The notes: generated by a model not told the origin, from the sequence alone. A stretch of DNA of 64,000 nucleotides from CAWACP01 sp963780655 (GCA_963780655.1 CAWACP010000010.1:145655-209654); one strand, 5' to 3'; positions 9,895 to 19,424 are shown, counted from the first letter of the stretch. Translations and numbers: made by a program.

Positions 9895-10431
9895 TCAGTA
9901 GTGGACCATCGAGTACAGGTCGTAGCTGCCCAGCTTGTTGCGCCCGTGCAAAAAGTCGAGTTCCAGAACGAAGCCGAGCCCGGCCACTCGGCCGCCCAGC
10001 GTCTCCACCAGCGTACAAACCGCCGCGGCTGTTCCTCCGGTTGCCAGCACATCATCCACGATCAGCACGTTCTGTCCGGGTTGAATCGCGTCGGCGTGGA
10101 TCTCGAGCACGTCGGTGCCATACTCCAGCGCGTACTCGACACGCTGCGTCAGCGCCGGCAGCTTCTTCGGCTTGCGCACCGGAACGAAGCCGGTCCCCAG
10201 CGCGTACGCCAGAGCCGGCGCGAAAATGAATCCGCGCGCCTCGATGCCGAGCACCACATCGACAGCGGAAGCGGCGTAGTGGTCCTTTAGCCGATCGATC
10301 ACGGCTTTCAGTCCCGCCGGCTCCTTGAGCAGCGTGGTGATGTCGTAGAAATTGATCCCCGGTTTGGGGAAATCCGGCACTTCCCGAATGAGCGCCTTCA
10401 GGTCGTCCATCGGTTGCACAACCGTACTCAC
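9895..10431 (-). CDS. apt: Adenine phosphoribosyltransferase
   Basis: This 178-residue protein contains REVPDFPKPGINFYDITTLL near the N-terminus and the PRPP loop VLIVDDVLATGGTAAA (about residues 118-133), both diagnostic. It salvages adenine to AMP using PRPP, the product of the nearby prs gene. A GGAGG ribosome site lies six bases upstream of the GTG at 10431, which supports that start over the ATG at 10410. Confidence 0.96.
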   Translation of the reverse strand: MSTVVQPMDDLKALIREVPDFPKPGINFYDITTLLKEPAGLKAVIDRLKDHYAASAVDVVLGIEARGFIFAPALAYALGTGFVPVRKPKKLPALTQRVEYALEYGTDVLEIHADAIQPGQNVLIVDDVLATGGTAAAVCTLVETLGGRVAGLGFVLELDFLHGRNKLGSYDLYSMVHY

Positions 10432-10505
10432 ACTGATCCTCCGCCGATCCTGCGTTGTGAACCCACAAGTGTATCAACGAATTCTCGCCATGCGTGCATG
10501 CGCCA

Positions 10506-11135
10506 TTACCCGGGCAGCCCCAGAAACCGCAGCGTCTCAGCGCCCATGCGGTCCATTACGTCGGTCAGATCGTGGCCGGAATCGAGCTCGATGAGCCGCA
10601 CGTTCGGGTGCGCGCCTGCGAACCGGCGCGAGTATTCCACCGGAACAACCGTGTCGTGGACGCCGTGAAAAATCAGGCCGGGCTGCTGGAAATCCGGCTC
10701 GTCTTCGTAATCCCGCGCGTCGTCCATCAACTGCCATCCCAGTTCGCGCATGCAGTTGTCTGCATAGTGCGGCACTTCCATGCTGCCGATCAGAAGCCAC
10801 ATGTTCATCTGATCCTCGCCCACGGCCGCGGCAAAGGTCTCCGCGAACGCGAATGCCGGCGCCATCAGGACCACTCGCTCCACCTGGGCATGACGAGCGG
10901 CATAGAGCGCGGCGAGATAGCCACCCATGCTCGAGCCGATCAGCGTTACCGGACCTTTACGGCAGGCGCGCGCAATCACGGCGAGCTGCGCGGTCACGGT
11001 CAGCTCGCGGAAGCGGCCCTCCGCGAGATCGGGGACCGTCACATCCACTCCGGCCGAGTAGAGAAGCTCGGAGAAGAAGCGCGCCTTGCGCGACTGCGGG
11101 CCGCTGGCGAAGCCGTGCAGATAGACGACGCGCAT
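10506..11135 (-). CDS. YqiA-like alpha/beta-hydrolase (esterase)
   Basis: This 209-residue protein begins MRVVYLHGFASGPQSRKARF, the first strand and oxyanion region typical of the YqiA/UPF0227 esterases. The nucleophile elbow is GSSMGGYLAALYAA (Ser about residue 70), followed by GVHDTVVPVEYSRRF (Asp) and DSGHDLTD (His), giving a complete Ser-Asp-His triad. It is cytosolic with no signal peptide. Its start overlaps the stop of the upstream exported unknown by one base (TGATG), so the two are probably translated together. Its natural ester is unknown. Confidence 0.85.
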   Translation of the reverse strand: MRVVYLHGFASGPQSRKARFFSELLYSAGVDVTVPDLAEGRFRELTVTAQLAVIARACRKGPVTLIGSSMGGYLAALYAARHAQVERVVLMAPAFAFAETFAAAVGEDQMNMWLLIGSMEVPHYADNCMRELGWQLMDDARDYEDEPDFQQPGLIFHGVHDTVVPVEYSRRFAGAHPNVRLIELDSGHDLTDVMDRMGAETLRFLGLPG

Positions 11136-12001
11136 CAGTTCGCCGGCCGCACCAGACGCCAGTCCGAATATTCGGCGCGGTCTTCCACCTGGAGCTGCCC
11201 GTTGATGAATCGCCGGTGCAGCAGCGATGCCGGCTCCAGAACGCCGGGCGAAGGAGATAGATAGTCCACTTCGGCTTCATCCCGCACAGAAATTTTCCCA
11301 CCGCGCTCAGACGCCATGGTCACGCGTAGGGGTACGTTGTCGCCCGCGCGCAGATACACCATGCCGGAGAGAGGAACCTCGCGCGGGCGTCCCCCGTCGT
11401 TCAGGTGCAGCGCCTGTTTGCCCGCGTTCTGCAGGTAGCGGAATATGTTCACCTCGTCCGCCCCTACTCTTCCGGTCCCCTGATCGGTGAACGTGTAGTC
11501 GTCGATGTGGCGGTTCGTGAACAGCAGCACGATCTGCCCGAAGTCGGCGGGCGCGTCGCCCAGAGCGGCGGCGTCGAATTCCTCGATCAGCCGGCGCTTC
11601 TCATCGTCGTCGCGGGTAATCAGTATGCGGCGGAACTCGTCCCAGCTCGCGCCATGGCGGGCCGGCTTTCCATCGATGGAGACGATCTGGCGGAACTCAT
11701 GGATGGATTCCGGGGCTGACCGCAGCGCGCCGAAACCATACCACGACACGATCTCGCGCGTGACCGGCATGGCTTCGGCCGAGTCGGGCTTCTTGTTGGT
11801 GAAATGAAAACCGCGCCGTTGCTTTCTAATCGTTGTGCTCTGGCGCAGGGTCTCCACAGCGGCCCGCAGCGGAGCCGCTCCCCAGAAATCTCCCGCCTGG
11901 CGGGCGAGAGCGCGAATGGGCGGCAGCGAAGCGGGAGCGTTCCCGGCGGACACCGCGGCCCAGATGAGGAAAGGACAAATCGCCGCCGCCAGCGCTCGCA
12001 T
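11135..12001 (-). CDS. Exported protein of unknown function
   Basis: The protein has 288 residues. An N-terminal signal peptide (RALAAAICPFLIWAAVSAG) is followed by a mature part with no motif I recognise. There are segments such as VSWYGFGALRSAPESIHEFRQIVSIDGKPA and DFGQIVLLFTNRHIDDYTF. The mix of beta-type stretches and charged helices suggests a soluble periplasmic or surface protein. It forms a tight pair with the downstream esterase (one-base stop/start overlap). Similar exported proteins of unknown role are common in acidobacteria, but I cannot name a family. Confidence 0.65.
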   Translation of the reverse strand: MRALAAAICPFLIWAAVSAGNAPASLPPIRALARQAGDFWGAAPLRAAVETLRQSTTIRKQRRGFHFTNKKPDSAEAMPVTREIVSWYGFGALRSAPESIHEFRQIVSIDGKPARHGASWDEFRRILITRDDDEKRRLIEEFDAAALGDAPADFGQIVLLFTNRHIDDYTFTDQGTGRVGADEVNIFRYLQNAGKQALHLNDGGRPREVPLSGMVYLRAGDNVPLRVTMASERGGKISVRDEAEVDYLSPSPGVLEPASLLHRRFINGQLQVEDRAEYSDWRLVRPAN

Positions 12002-12055
12002 GCCTCATTGTAACGGCGGGAGCCGTGGGGCCCGGCAGCGGAATCGGCGGGGTTG

Positions 12056-12084
12056 CTGACAAGATGCGCCAGAGCCGATAGTAT
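12056..12084 (+). promoter_or_regulatory. Predicted sigma-70-type promoter of acpP-fabF
   Basis: CTGACA (12056-12061) and TAGTAT (12079-12084) are separated by exactly 17 bases, close to the TTGACA/TATAAT consensus. They lie about 90 bases upstream of acpP. The gap between the divergent exported unknown and acpP contains no other candidate of this quality. This is a sequence match only. Confidence 0.5.
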
Positions 12085-12174
12085 AGGACTGTTACCGTTC
12101 TAATCATCCGTAAACAGTTGAAACCCGGACCGTCTGGCCGATAGAATCGCAGTTTGCCAGAGAATGGAGGATTC

Positions 12175-12411
12175 ATGTCAGTTGAGCAGAAGGTGAAGCA
12201 GATCATCGTGGAGCAACTGGGAGTCGACGAGAGTCAGGTCGACAACACAGCCTCTTTCGTCGACGACCTCGGCGCGGACTCGTTAGATATCGTGGAATTG
12301 GTAATGGCTTTCGAAGAAGCATTCGATATCGACATTCCGGACGAGGACGCCGAGAAGATCGCCACCGTCAAAGACGCCATCGACTACATCGAAGCGAAGA
12401 AGAAGCCGTAA
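12175..12411 (+). CDS. acpP: Acyl carrier protein
   Basis: The protein has 78 residues from ATG 12175, preceded by an AATGGAGG ribosome site. The DLGADSLDIVELVMAFEE motif carries the Ser that receives the 4'-phosphopantetheine arm. The protein is strongly acidic and helical, as expected. It carries the growing fatty-acyl chain. The gene is followed after 20 bases by fabF, the usual pairing, so the two are very likely one transcript. Confidence 0.97.
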   Translation: MSVEQKVKQIIVEQLGVDESQVDNTASFVDDLGADSLDIVELVMAFEEAFDIDIPDEDAEKIATVKDAIDYIEAKKKP

Positions 12412-12431
12412 GGCGGCGCGGGGATTCACGC

Positions 12432-13673
12432 TTGTCTCGCAGAGTTGTCATCACGGGCGTCGGCCTCGTGAGCGCCCTGGGTATTGGTACGGAAGAGACC
12501 TGGCAGGGCATTCGCGAAGGCCGCAGTGGAGTTTCCACCATTGAGCAGTTCGATCCGGCGGGGTTCGCCTGCCGAATCGCCGGCGAGGTGAAGAACTTCG
12601 AACCGGGGCGCTTCATCGAGCGCAAGGAAGTTAAGAAGATGGCGCGCTTTATCCAGTTCGCCATCGCCGCCAGCGATTTCGCCATGCAGAGCGCGGCGCT
12701 CGAAGTGCGGCCCGAGTGGGCCGAGCGCACCGGCGTTTTCATCGGCAGCGGCATCGGCGGTTTCGAGATCATCGAGCGCGAGCACCGCACCCTGCTCGAA
12801 AGAGGGCCATCGCGCATTTCGCCGTTTTTCATTCCGGCCGTCATCGTCAATCTCGCATCGGGACAGGTGTCCATTCGTTTCCGGGCGAAGGGGCCGAACT
12901 CGGCGACGGCCACCGCATGCACCAGCAGCGCGCACTCGATCGGCGATTCCTGCAAGATCATCGAGCGTGGCGCGGCCGACGTGATGATCTGCGGCGGGGC
13001 CGAAGCGGCCATCACGCCTTTGAGCATCGGCGGGTTCGCCGCCATGCGCGCTCTTTCACAGCGCAACGATGAGCCGCAGCGAGCTTCGCGGCCATGGGAT
13101 GCGCAGCGCGACGGGTTCGTGGTGGGCGAAGGCGCCGGCATCCTTGTTCTGGAGGAACTGGACTTTGCGCGCCGCCGCGGGGCCCGCATTCTGGCCGAAA
13201 TCATCGGCTACGGGATGAGCGGCGATGCGTATCACATTACCAGCCCTGCGGAGGACGGCGACGGAGCGTTCCGCGTGATGCGCGCCGCCATCGAGGACGC
13301 GGGCATCCGGCCCGATCAGATCGATTACATCAACGCGCACGGCACCTCGACCGAGGTGGGCGACAAGATCGAGACCATCGCCATCAAGCGCTGCTTCTGC
13401 GACCACGCTTACAAGGTGGCGGTGAGCTCCACCAAATCGATGACCGGCCATTTGCTGGGCGGCGCCGGCGGGCTGGAGGCCGGACTGACTGTGCTGGCCA
13501 TGCGCGATCAGATCGCCCCACCGACAATCAATCACGAGTTCCCCGATCCCGACTGCGATCTCGATTACGTTCCCAACGAGGCGCGCCCGATGAGGATCGA
13601 GTATGCCCTGTCGAACTCCTTCGGCTTCGGGGGCACGAATGGCAGCCTGGTATTCCGGACTTTCAGGGAATAA
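12432..13673 (+). CDS. fabF: 3-oxoacyl-[acyl-carrier-protein] synthase II
   Basis: The protein has 413 residues, with a TTG start at 12432 giving SRRVVITGVGLVSALG. The thiolase-fold catalytic residues are visible: Cys in ATACTSSAHSIGDS, His in NAHGTSTEVGD, and Lys and His in STKSMTGHLLGGAGG. It condenses acyl-ACP with malonyl-ACP to extend fatty acids. The length and the final FGFGGTNGSLVF are typical. It is encoded directly after its ACP partner. Confidence 0.96.
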   Translation: MSRRVVITGVGLVSALGIGTEETWQGIREGRSGVSTIEQFDPAGFACRIAGEVKNFEPGRFIERKEVKKMARFIQFAIAASDFAMQSAALEVRPEWAERTGVFIGSGIGGFEIIEREHRTLLERGPSRISPFFIPAVIVNLASGQVSIRFRAKGPNSATATACTSSAHSIGDSCKIIERGAADVMICGGAEAAITPLSIGGFAAMRALSQRNDEPQRASRPWDAQRDGFVVGEGAGILVLEELDFARRRGARILAEIIGYGMSGDAYHITSPAEDGDGAFRVMRAAIEDAGIRPDQIDYINAHGTSTEVGDKIETIAIKRCFCDHAYKVAVSSTKSMTGHLLGGAGGLEAGLTVLAMRDQIAPPTINHEFPDPDCDLDYVPNEARPMRIEYALSNSFGFGGTNGSLVFRTFRE

Positions 13674-13748
13674 CGAAAACGCTTGCTCAAGGGAGTTCGA
13701 TATGGCCCTTTCAGGGCCGCAATCAGTCGATGAAAAGAAGGTTTTGCT

Positions 13749-13836
13749 CCGTGGGGCAGACGATCGGTTTATGTCGTCTGCCTGTTCGAGTGCCCTGGCA
13801 TTGGCAGACGACATAAACCGATCGTCTGCCCCACGG
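13749..13836. repeat. Perfect 34-bp inverted repeat, family A (type copy)
   Basis: Arms 13749-13782 and 13803-13836 are exact reverse complements with a 20-base spacer. Each arm is itself a hairpin: GGCAGACGA, a 10-base loop, then TCGTCTGCC. This nested palindrome sits in the 200-base gap between fabF and etfB and is the best-preserved member of the family in the window. There is no T-tract after it, so it is not an ordinary intrinsic terminator. Confidence 0.85.
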
Positions 13837-13874
13837 GGAAGCGAAGCTATATTTTCAAGGAAGCGGTCTGACCT

Positions 13875-14636
13875 ATGAAGATCCTCGTCTGTATCAAACA
13901 GGTTCCGGTGCGCGACTCGCAACTGCGCGTCGCCGCCGATGGCCGCTGGATCGATGAGAGCGATCTCAGCTTCGAGGTGAACGAGCCCGATGCCTACGCG
14001 CTCGAAACCGCGCTCCAACTGAAGGAGAAGCACGGCGGCGAAGTGGTGGTGGTGTGCGCGGGGCCCGCGCGCGCCGCTCAGACCATCCGCGAGGCTCTGG
14101 CCAAAGGCGCCGACCGTGCCATCCACGTGGAGCTGGAGAATCCCGCCGGGTACGATACCCTCGGCCTCGCGCGGCTGCTGGCGGACGCCGTAACGCCGGA
14201 GCAGCCGGATCTGATCGTCACCGGCCTGCAGTCGGACGATCTCGGCTACGGACAGACCGGCGTCGTTCTGGCCGAACTGCTGGGCGCGCCGCACGGGACC
14301 ATCATCATGCAGGTGGAGAAGACCGACGGCGGTATCCGCGTGAAGCGCGAGCTGGAGGACGGCTGGTTCCAGAATGTGGAGATGCCGCTGCCGGCCGTGC
14401 TGACCATACAATCGGGCATCAACCGGCTGCGTTACGCCACCCTCATGGGGATCAAGAAAGCGAAGACGAAACAGATCCGCACGCTGAAGCCGGAGGGCGC
14501 GCCGGCCGCCGTCGCGGTCATCGAGCGTGTCTACCCGCCCGAGAAAACGAAGCACACCGAGATGCTCACGGGAACGGCGAAAGAAACCGCCGAGAAGCTG
14601 GTAGAGAAGCTGCGGTTCGAGGTACGGGTGCTGTGA
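13875..14636 (+). CDS. etfB: Electron transfer flavoprotein, beta subunit
   Basis: This 253-residue protein begins MKILVCIKQVPVRDSQLRV and contains FEVNEPDAYALETALQLKE and the IVTGLQSDDLGYGQTGVVLAE segment, all typical of EtfB/FixA. It forms a heterodimer with EtfA, binds AMP, and passes electrons from acyl-CoA and other dehydrogenases to the quinone pool. Its stop overlaps the GTG start of etfA, a sign of coupled translation. Confidence 0.96.
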   Translation: MKILVCIKQVPVRDSQLRVAADGRWIDESDLSFEVNEPDAYALETALQLKEKHGGEVVVVCAGPARAAQTIREALAKGADRAIHVELENPAGYDTLGLARLLADAVTPEQPDLIVTGLQSDDLGYGQTGVVLAELLGAPHGTIIMQVEKTDGGIRVKRELEDGWFQNVEMPLPAVLTIQSGINRLRYATLMGIKKAKTKQIRTLKPEGAPAAVAVIERVYPPEKTKHTEMLTGTAKETAEKLVEKLRFEVRVL

Positions 14637-15616
14637 GCGGCGTACTGGCGATTCTCGAGCAGCGCAATGGCGCCTGGCATCGCATGTCCTTCGAGACGCT
14701 GGCCGCGGCACAGCAGCTTGCGCAGGCCATGGGGACCGGGGCAAGAGCCGTGGTGGCCGGCGCGAATATCGGCGATCTGGCGTCGGAAGCGGCCACGAAG
14801 AAGCTGGAACGCGTCTACGCCGTCGAGCACCAGCTTTTGGCACAGTACACGGCCGACGCCTTCACCGCCGCGTTCGAGCAGGTGGTGCGGCAGTCTGCGC
14901 CCGACATCGCGCTGCTGCCCCACACCTACGAGGTACGCGACTATGCCCCGAAGCTGGCCACGCGGTTCGGCCAGACGCTCATCAGCGACTCGACGGGCTT
15001 TCGCGTGAACGGCGGACATCCGGTGTTCGTGCGCCAACTCTTCCAGGGCAAGCTGAATGCCGACGTCAGGCCAGCCGGCGCGGCCCCGCACTTCGCATCG
15101 CTGCAGGCCGGCGCATTTCGGGCCGAGGCGCTGGAAGACGGCAAGGCCGAGGTGGAGCGATTCACGCCCGATCTCGATGCCTCTACCATCCGTACGAAGC
15201 CGGGCGAGCCGTTCCGGGAAGCGGAGAGGGCCGTGGATCTCACCTCCGCGAGCCTGATCGTATCGGTGGGCCGCGGCATCCGCGAGAAGGACAATATCGC
15301 CATCGTCGAGGAGCTGGCGAAGGCGCTCGGCGCGGAGCTGGCTGCGTCGCGGCCCATCTGCGACAACGGCTGGCTGCCCATGGAGCGTCAGGTGGGAAGC
15401 TCCGGCCAGACCGTGGCGCCGAAGGTCTACATCGCGGTGGGCATTTCGGGCGCGATCCAGCACCTGGTGGGGATGAAGGGCGCGAAAACCATCGTGGCCA
15501 TCAACAAGGATCCCGACGCGCCCATCTTCGAAGTGGCCGACTACGGCATCGTGGGCGATCTGTTTGAGGTGGTCCCGGCGCTGACCGAAGCGGTGAAGAA
15601 GGCGCGCGGGTCGTAG
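14633..15616 (+). CDS. etfA: Electron transfer flavoprotein, alpha subunit
   Basis: This 327-residue protein starts at GTG 14633 (VSGVLAILEQRNG), overlapping the etfB stop by four bases (GTGA). The C-terminal FAD domain is intact: GRGIREKDNIAIVEELAKAL, RQVGSSGQTVAPKVYIAVG, SGAIQHLVGMKGAKTIVAIN and the final FEVADYGIVGDLFEVVPAL. It holds the FAD of the heterodimer. Its last 585 or so bases exist a second time at 18.83-19.41 kb with about 96% identity, so the 3' half has taken part in a recombination event. Confidence 0.96.
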   Translation: MSGVLAILEQRNGAWHRMSFETLAAAQQLAQAMGTGARAVVAGANIGDLASEAATKKLERVYAVEHQLLAQYTADAFTAAFEQVVRQSAPDIALLPHTYEVRDYAPKLATRFGQTLISDSTGFRVNGGHPVFVRQLFQGKLNADVRPAGAAPHFASLQAGAFRAEALEDGKAEVERFTPDLDASTIRTKPGEPFREAERAVDLTSASLIVSVGRGIREKDNIAIVEELAKALGAELAASRPICDNGWLPMERQVGSSGQTVAPKVYIAVGISGAIQHLVGMKGAKTIVAINKDPDAPIFEVADYGIVGDLFEVVPALTEAVKKARGS

Positions 15617-15766
15617 CGCGGCTGGCAGAACGCCGGGGATTCGTGCAACGTGCTCCCTGGTGTTGCGGTAAGCCGCCCGATCCGCCGCGGGCGTCCGCTG
15701 TTAGGGGCGTTCACCTTTTTCATTCTGCGACCGCCGAAATAGAGATATGTTCTTATAGGGAAGCAA

Positions 15767-17743
15767 ATGCTCAAGAAGCTGAGCCTGGCGTTGGCTGCTT
15801 TATGCACCCTTTTGCTGGTACCTCCGGCACCAGCTCAAACCGCAAATACTGGCACGACTGTACTGGTGGGCCATGACCTGCTTACTGCCTGCCCGATCCT
15901 GTCGGAGTTTCCGGAGGTATCATCGCCAGCCGAGACCTTTCGGTGGTGTATTCTACGGTTCCGGTACTGGTCAATTCTGTGGCCATATCCACCTTGAAAC
16001 GGTACCGGCCGGATTGCTCAATCGAAACCGTCTTCTCTCCGTCGGCAGTGGACTTCCTTGACGATACTGATTCTCAAGGAGGACTGTTGGCCGACTTCGG
16101 TCCATACTACGGGCAGAATCCTGGCCTTTATCCGGTAGGGTTAGACAACATCCCCACACTACTACTCCAAGAAGGACAGCAACTTACTGGCCTTGGCCAG
16201 CTCGACACTCACTGCACCATCTTCGGTCAATGGATCGACAATTGCCAAGCCATAGCAGCGTCAGCTTGCTTTACCGATGGTTCGGTTGGCATCATCGTCA
16301 ATCGAAACTCTGTCTGGAGTTGGCTGCAAAAACCTTCATCTGGCAACGGAGTTATCTTCGGCGGGCTTGTTTATCCAAAACAAGTTCAAGGCAGTCAGGT
16401 CTGGGGATTTCTTGCCCAAGCTAACGCCCAATTCACTCACGAACAACAATTTTCGGGCAAAATCGACCTGGGTACGGGTAAAGTTAACTACTTCAACTCT
16501 ACTTTCTTGTCGGCTTACCCGCAATCAGCCGGATTCAGTTCTACCGGAATCTTAGCTGTCACGGCGAATGATTATAGTTTGGTCTGGATGACCGATACTA
16601 GCGCAGCCGCAGTTGTTACGGCCTCCTTACCGGGCTACAACAACGCTGCGTTGGATGGTCAATCCTTAGTAAGTTGTGGCGCTGATGGCACCTGCCTGTT
16701 CAACGCGGCTCAACCAAACTTGCAGCAGGACGATACCGTTATACCCAAAACCTGCTGCGCTACTTTGCCGGCTCGGGGAAAACGGAAATGGTGCTGCCTT
16801 ATAACACCGCGCCGTTCGACCCAAGCGGCACGTCGGTTAGGCGAGTTCGCTTCGCAACCGGCGATAACGGCAACTATGTGTTTCTGGAAAATCCGGAACA
16901 ACCCGACCATCTCAGAAACGCCGGCTCCCGATTTGTTTGGCGCCAGCGGCTGCCGAGGGTCAAGCAAGGACCGCTCAACAGCGCGTCGTACCATACGGAT
17001 GGAGTGCCCGGCGGGCTGATGAGTATCTTTGGGCAGGGCCTTTGCGCCAGGACCATTTACCCCAACGGCTTACTGGACCTCAAAACCGGAATGTACCCAA
17101 CGGTTTCGAGTGACAGTTCCTGCCAGGTCATGGTAGGGAATGTCGCCGTGCCCCTCCTTTACGTGTCCGATTCGCAGATTGATTTCCAGTTGCCGTTCGA
17201 CCTTAGCGCCACGGCGCCACTGGATGTTCAGACTTGCCGTCTCGACTTCGATAGTTGCTACGACGTGGGCAGCTTGCAGCTAACCGCCATAGCGCCGGAA
17301 ATTTTCGAGATTAGCACTTCGACCGGTCCTGGTGCGGCTCCCATCGTGTTCGCGGCGGCGCGCAAGAACTCGGATGCCTCGCTGATCACGTCCGCCAACC
17401 GGGCGCCCGCGGGCAGTTACATCCAGGTCTAGGCAACTGGGCTTGGCCCGTAACGAAACCGGTCAAAACCGGGCAGATCGCGCCGGAAGTGGTAAGTTCC
17501 GGCCAACTCTCCAAGACAATTAACCCGGTAACGGTCGAATTCCAGGGTATCGCGGAAGTTCCTGCGGCATACGCGGGCTTGACTCCCGGTTCCATTGACG
17601 GTCTGTATCAGGTTAACGTCAAGGTGCCTGATGACCCAACTCCTGGACCGGATGGCCAGACGTTCATCCAGATTTGTGAAGGATCCGGCGCCGCCAAAGT
17701 CTGCGGCAAACTGACTCCCACCTATCTGACCTCGGGGCAGTAA
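15767..17743 (+). pseudogene. Broken Solibacter-type TIGR03437 exported protein
   Basis: Four open pieces in changing frames add up to one protein. A signal peptide (MLKKLSLALAALCTLLL...PAPAQT) comes first, then a beta-rich middle. Next is the TIGR03437-like tail with LNSASYHTDGVPGGLMSIFG, VGNVAVPLLYVSDSQIDFQLP and GSIDGLYQVNVKVPDDPTPG. Frame changes occur near 15.89 kb, 16.74-16.79 kb and about 17.45 kb. At 17430 a TAG stands where the family usually has Tyr (the V-Y-ATGLG motif), after which the frame shifts. The GC content is clearly lower than in the neighbouring genes. I read it as a decayed imported gene. Confidence 0.8.
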
Positions 17744-17858
17744 CCCCAGGTGCTCATCCAGGTGTTGGTAAGGGCCGCCTGCGACGGTAGCTCAACCCGT
17801 TGAAAATGCCTGGTCAGTTCGTCGCGGAAAGCGCGATATTAGCGACGCCGGTTTCAGG

Positions 17859-18513
17859 TCACCTTTCAGTATTGGGAAGCTGCTTGCACTGACGTCTGTG
17901 GCGTTCTAAGTCGCGCTCGTTCCAGCCAAGCGCCTGCCGCAGCCACTCCGGAAACTGATCCGCAAGCCGGACGATCCTCCCACGACGGGCTTCCAACACA
18001 AGACCGGGCGGGCTTTCAAAGCGAGAGTTGTCGTATATTTGAATGATTTCGATCCCGCTCTTTTCGGGACTGAGAGCCGTTGGCAAATTTCCCAGGCTAC
18101 TTGCGTGGATTCTGCGCAGGGTGCTCTCGCTGGCTGAATGGCCGCCGCGGGCAGCGCGCCGCATCACGCGCTCGATGTGGCGTTCAACGCTATCCAACGC
18201 TACGTAGAACATGGATACGCGAAAGCCATTTTCCTTTGCGAGCCTGGCTTGTTCGAACGTAATCGTGCTCCGGAGAGTCGTCTCCAGAGCGAAAGAGGCG
18301 CCGGCGCGGATGCTCCCATGGACGAATTCTTCAAACTCGCGGTTCACCGCCGCGCGAACGGCCCTCGGGATGTTCTCATAGAACCCCACATTCAATTCCG
18401 CCGCACGATCGTCTGCATTGAAGAAAAGATCTGCAAAGCTGGAGAGCGCGAAGAATGAGGATTTGCCGCCGCCGGGTGGACCGGCGACAAATGAACATGC
18501 GAGGGACGCCCAT
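17859..18513 (-). pseudogene. Zeta-toxin-like P-loop kinase with a one-base frameshift
   Basis: From ATG 18513 the frame reads MGVPRMFI and then breaks. One extra base in the T3 run (plus-strand 18489-18491) would have to be removed to continue into VAGPPGGGKSSFF, a clear Walker A motif. After that the frame is intact to 17859 (NADDRAAELN, ETTLRSTIT, FYVALDSVERHIERVMRRAARGGHS), as in zeta-toxin/COG4185 ATPases. The total length of 655 bases is 218 codons plus one base, so a single insertion explains it. The start codon overlaps the partner's stop (TGATG). A sequencing error cannot be excluded. Confidence 0.75.
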
Positions 18514-18734
18514 CAACCGCCGAAATCGCGGTCCGCGCCTTCCTTCATGTCGGCTGGCAGTTCTTTACTGACCGGATTACCCTGCGGGTCGAGAAGCCCT
18601 CTCCTCCGGAGCTCGTCGCCTTCAGCTTTCACCCGGGCCAGTCCAACCGTGAACATCTGGTCCACCAGGGCGTCCATGTCCCGCTCGTCGTCCAGATTCA
18701 CGTTTTCGATAGTGAGGCGCTTTGCAACGGGCAT
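18513..18734 (-). CDS. Probable antitoxin-like partner of the zeta-type kinase
   Basis: This 73-residue, highly charged helical protein (MPVAKRLTIENVNLDDERDMDALVDQMF...) ends one base inside the kinase start codon. The size, position and tight stop/start overlap are those of the small protein that usually precedes zeta-like kinases of this class. I see no DNA-binding motif. The function is inferred from context only. Confidence 0.55.
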   Translation of the reverse strand: MPVAKRLTIENVNLDDERDMDALVDQMFTVGLARVKAEGDELRRRGLLDPQGNPVSKELPADMKEGADRDFGG

Positions 18735-18828
18735 CCTTCTACCTCGGTCAATACCAGTTTACAGAAATCCGGGCTTCTGGTCGCAGTCCCGAATTCATTG
18801 TAAGATCCCGCCAGCGAACCACCCTTGA

Positions 18829-19408
18829 ACGCCAACTCTTCCAGGGGAAGCTGAATGCCGACGTCAGGCCAGCCGGCGCGGCCCCGCACTTCGCATCGCT
18901 GCAGGCCGGCGCATTTCGGGCCGAGGGGCTGGAAGACGGCAAGGCCGAGGTGGAGCGATTCACGCCCGATCTCGATGCCTCCACTATCCGTACGAAGCCG
19001 GGCGAGCCGTTCCGCGAAGCCGAACGCGCCGTGGATCTCACCTCCGCGAGCCTGATCGTATCGGTGGGCCGCGGCATCCGCGAGAAGGAGAATATCGCCA
19101 TCGTCGAGGAGCTGGCGAAGGCGCTGGGCGCGGAGCTGGCGGCATCGCGGCCGATCTGCGACAACGGCTGGCTACCCATGGAGCGCCAGGTGGGACGCTC
19201 CGGCCAGACCGTGGCGCCGAAGGTCTACATCGCGGTGGGCATCTCCGGCGCGATCCAGCACCTGGTGGGGATGAAGGGCGCGAAAACCATCGTGGCCATC
19301 AACAAAGATCCGGACGCGCCCATCTTCGAGGTGGCCGACTACGGCATCGTGGGCGATCTGTTTGAGGTGGTCCCGGCGCTGACCGAGGCGGTGAAGAAGG
19401 TGAAGTAG
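18829..19408 (+). pseudogene. Second, 5'-truncated copy of the etfA 3' half
   Basis: The region encodes the last 190 or so residues of EtfA, from RQLFQGKLNADVRP to DLFEVVPALTEAVKKVK, without the N-terminal domain. Aligning by eye to 15032-15610 gives about 23 base differences in 570, affecting 22 codons; 19 of these are synonymous and only three change the residue (Ala to Gly, Asp to Glu, Ser to Arg). The final residues differ (KKVK versus KKARGS). Upstream similarity stops abruptly at about 18829. No start codon or ribosome site of its own is evident. Confidence 0.9.
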
Positions 19409-19424
19409 GCGGTGGAGGCTCTGG

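Noticed and set aside
13056..14843. A 595-codon open frame on the minus strand
   Set aside because: It lies antisense to fabF and etfB and reads through the family A palindrome. The protein is rich in Arg, His and Leu without any motif, as expected for a mirror of GC-rich coding DNA.
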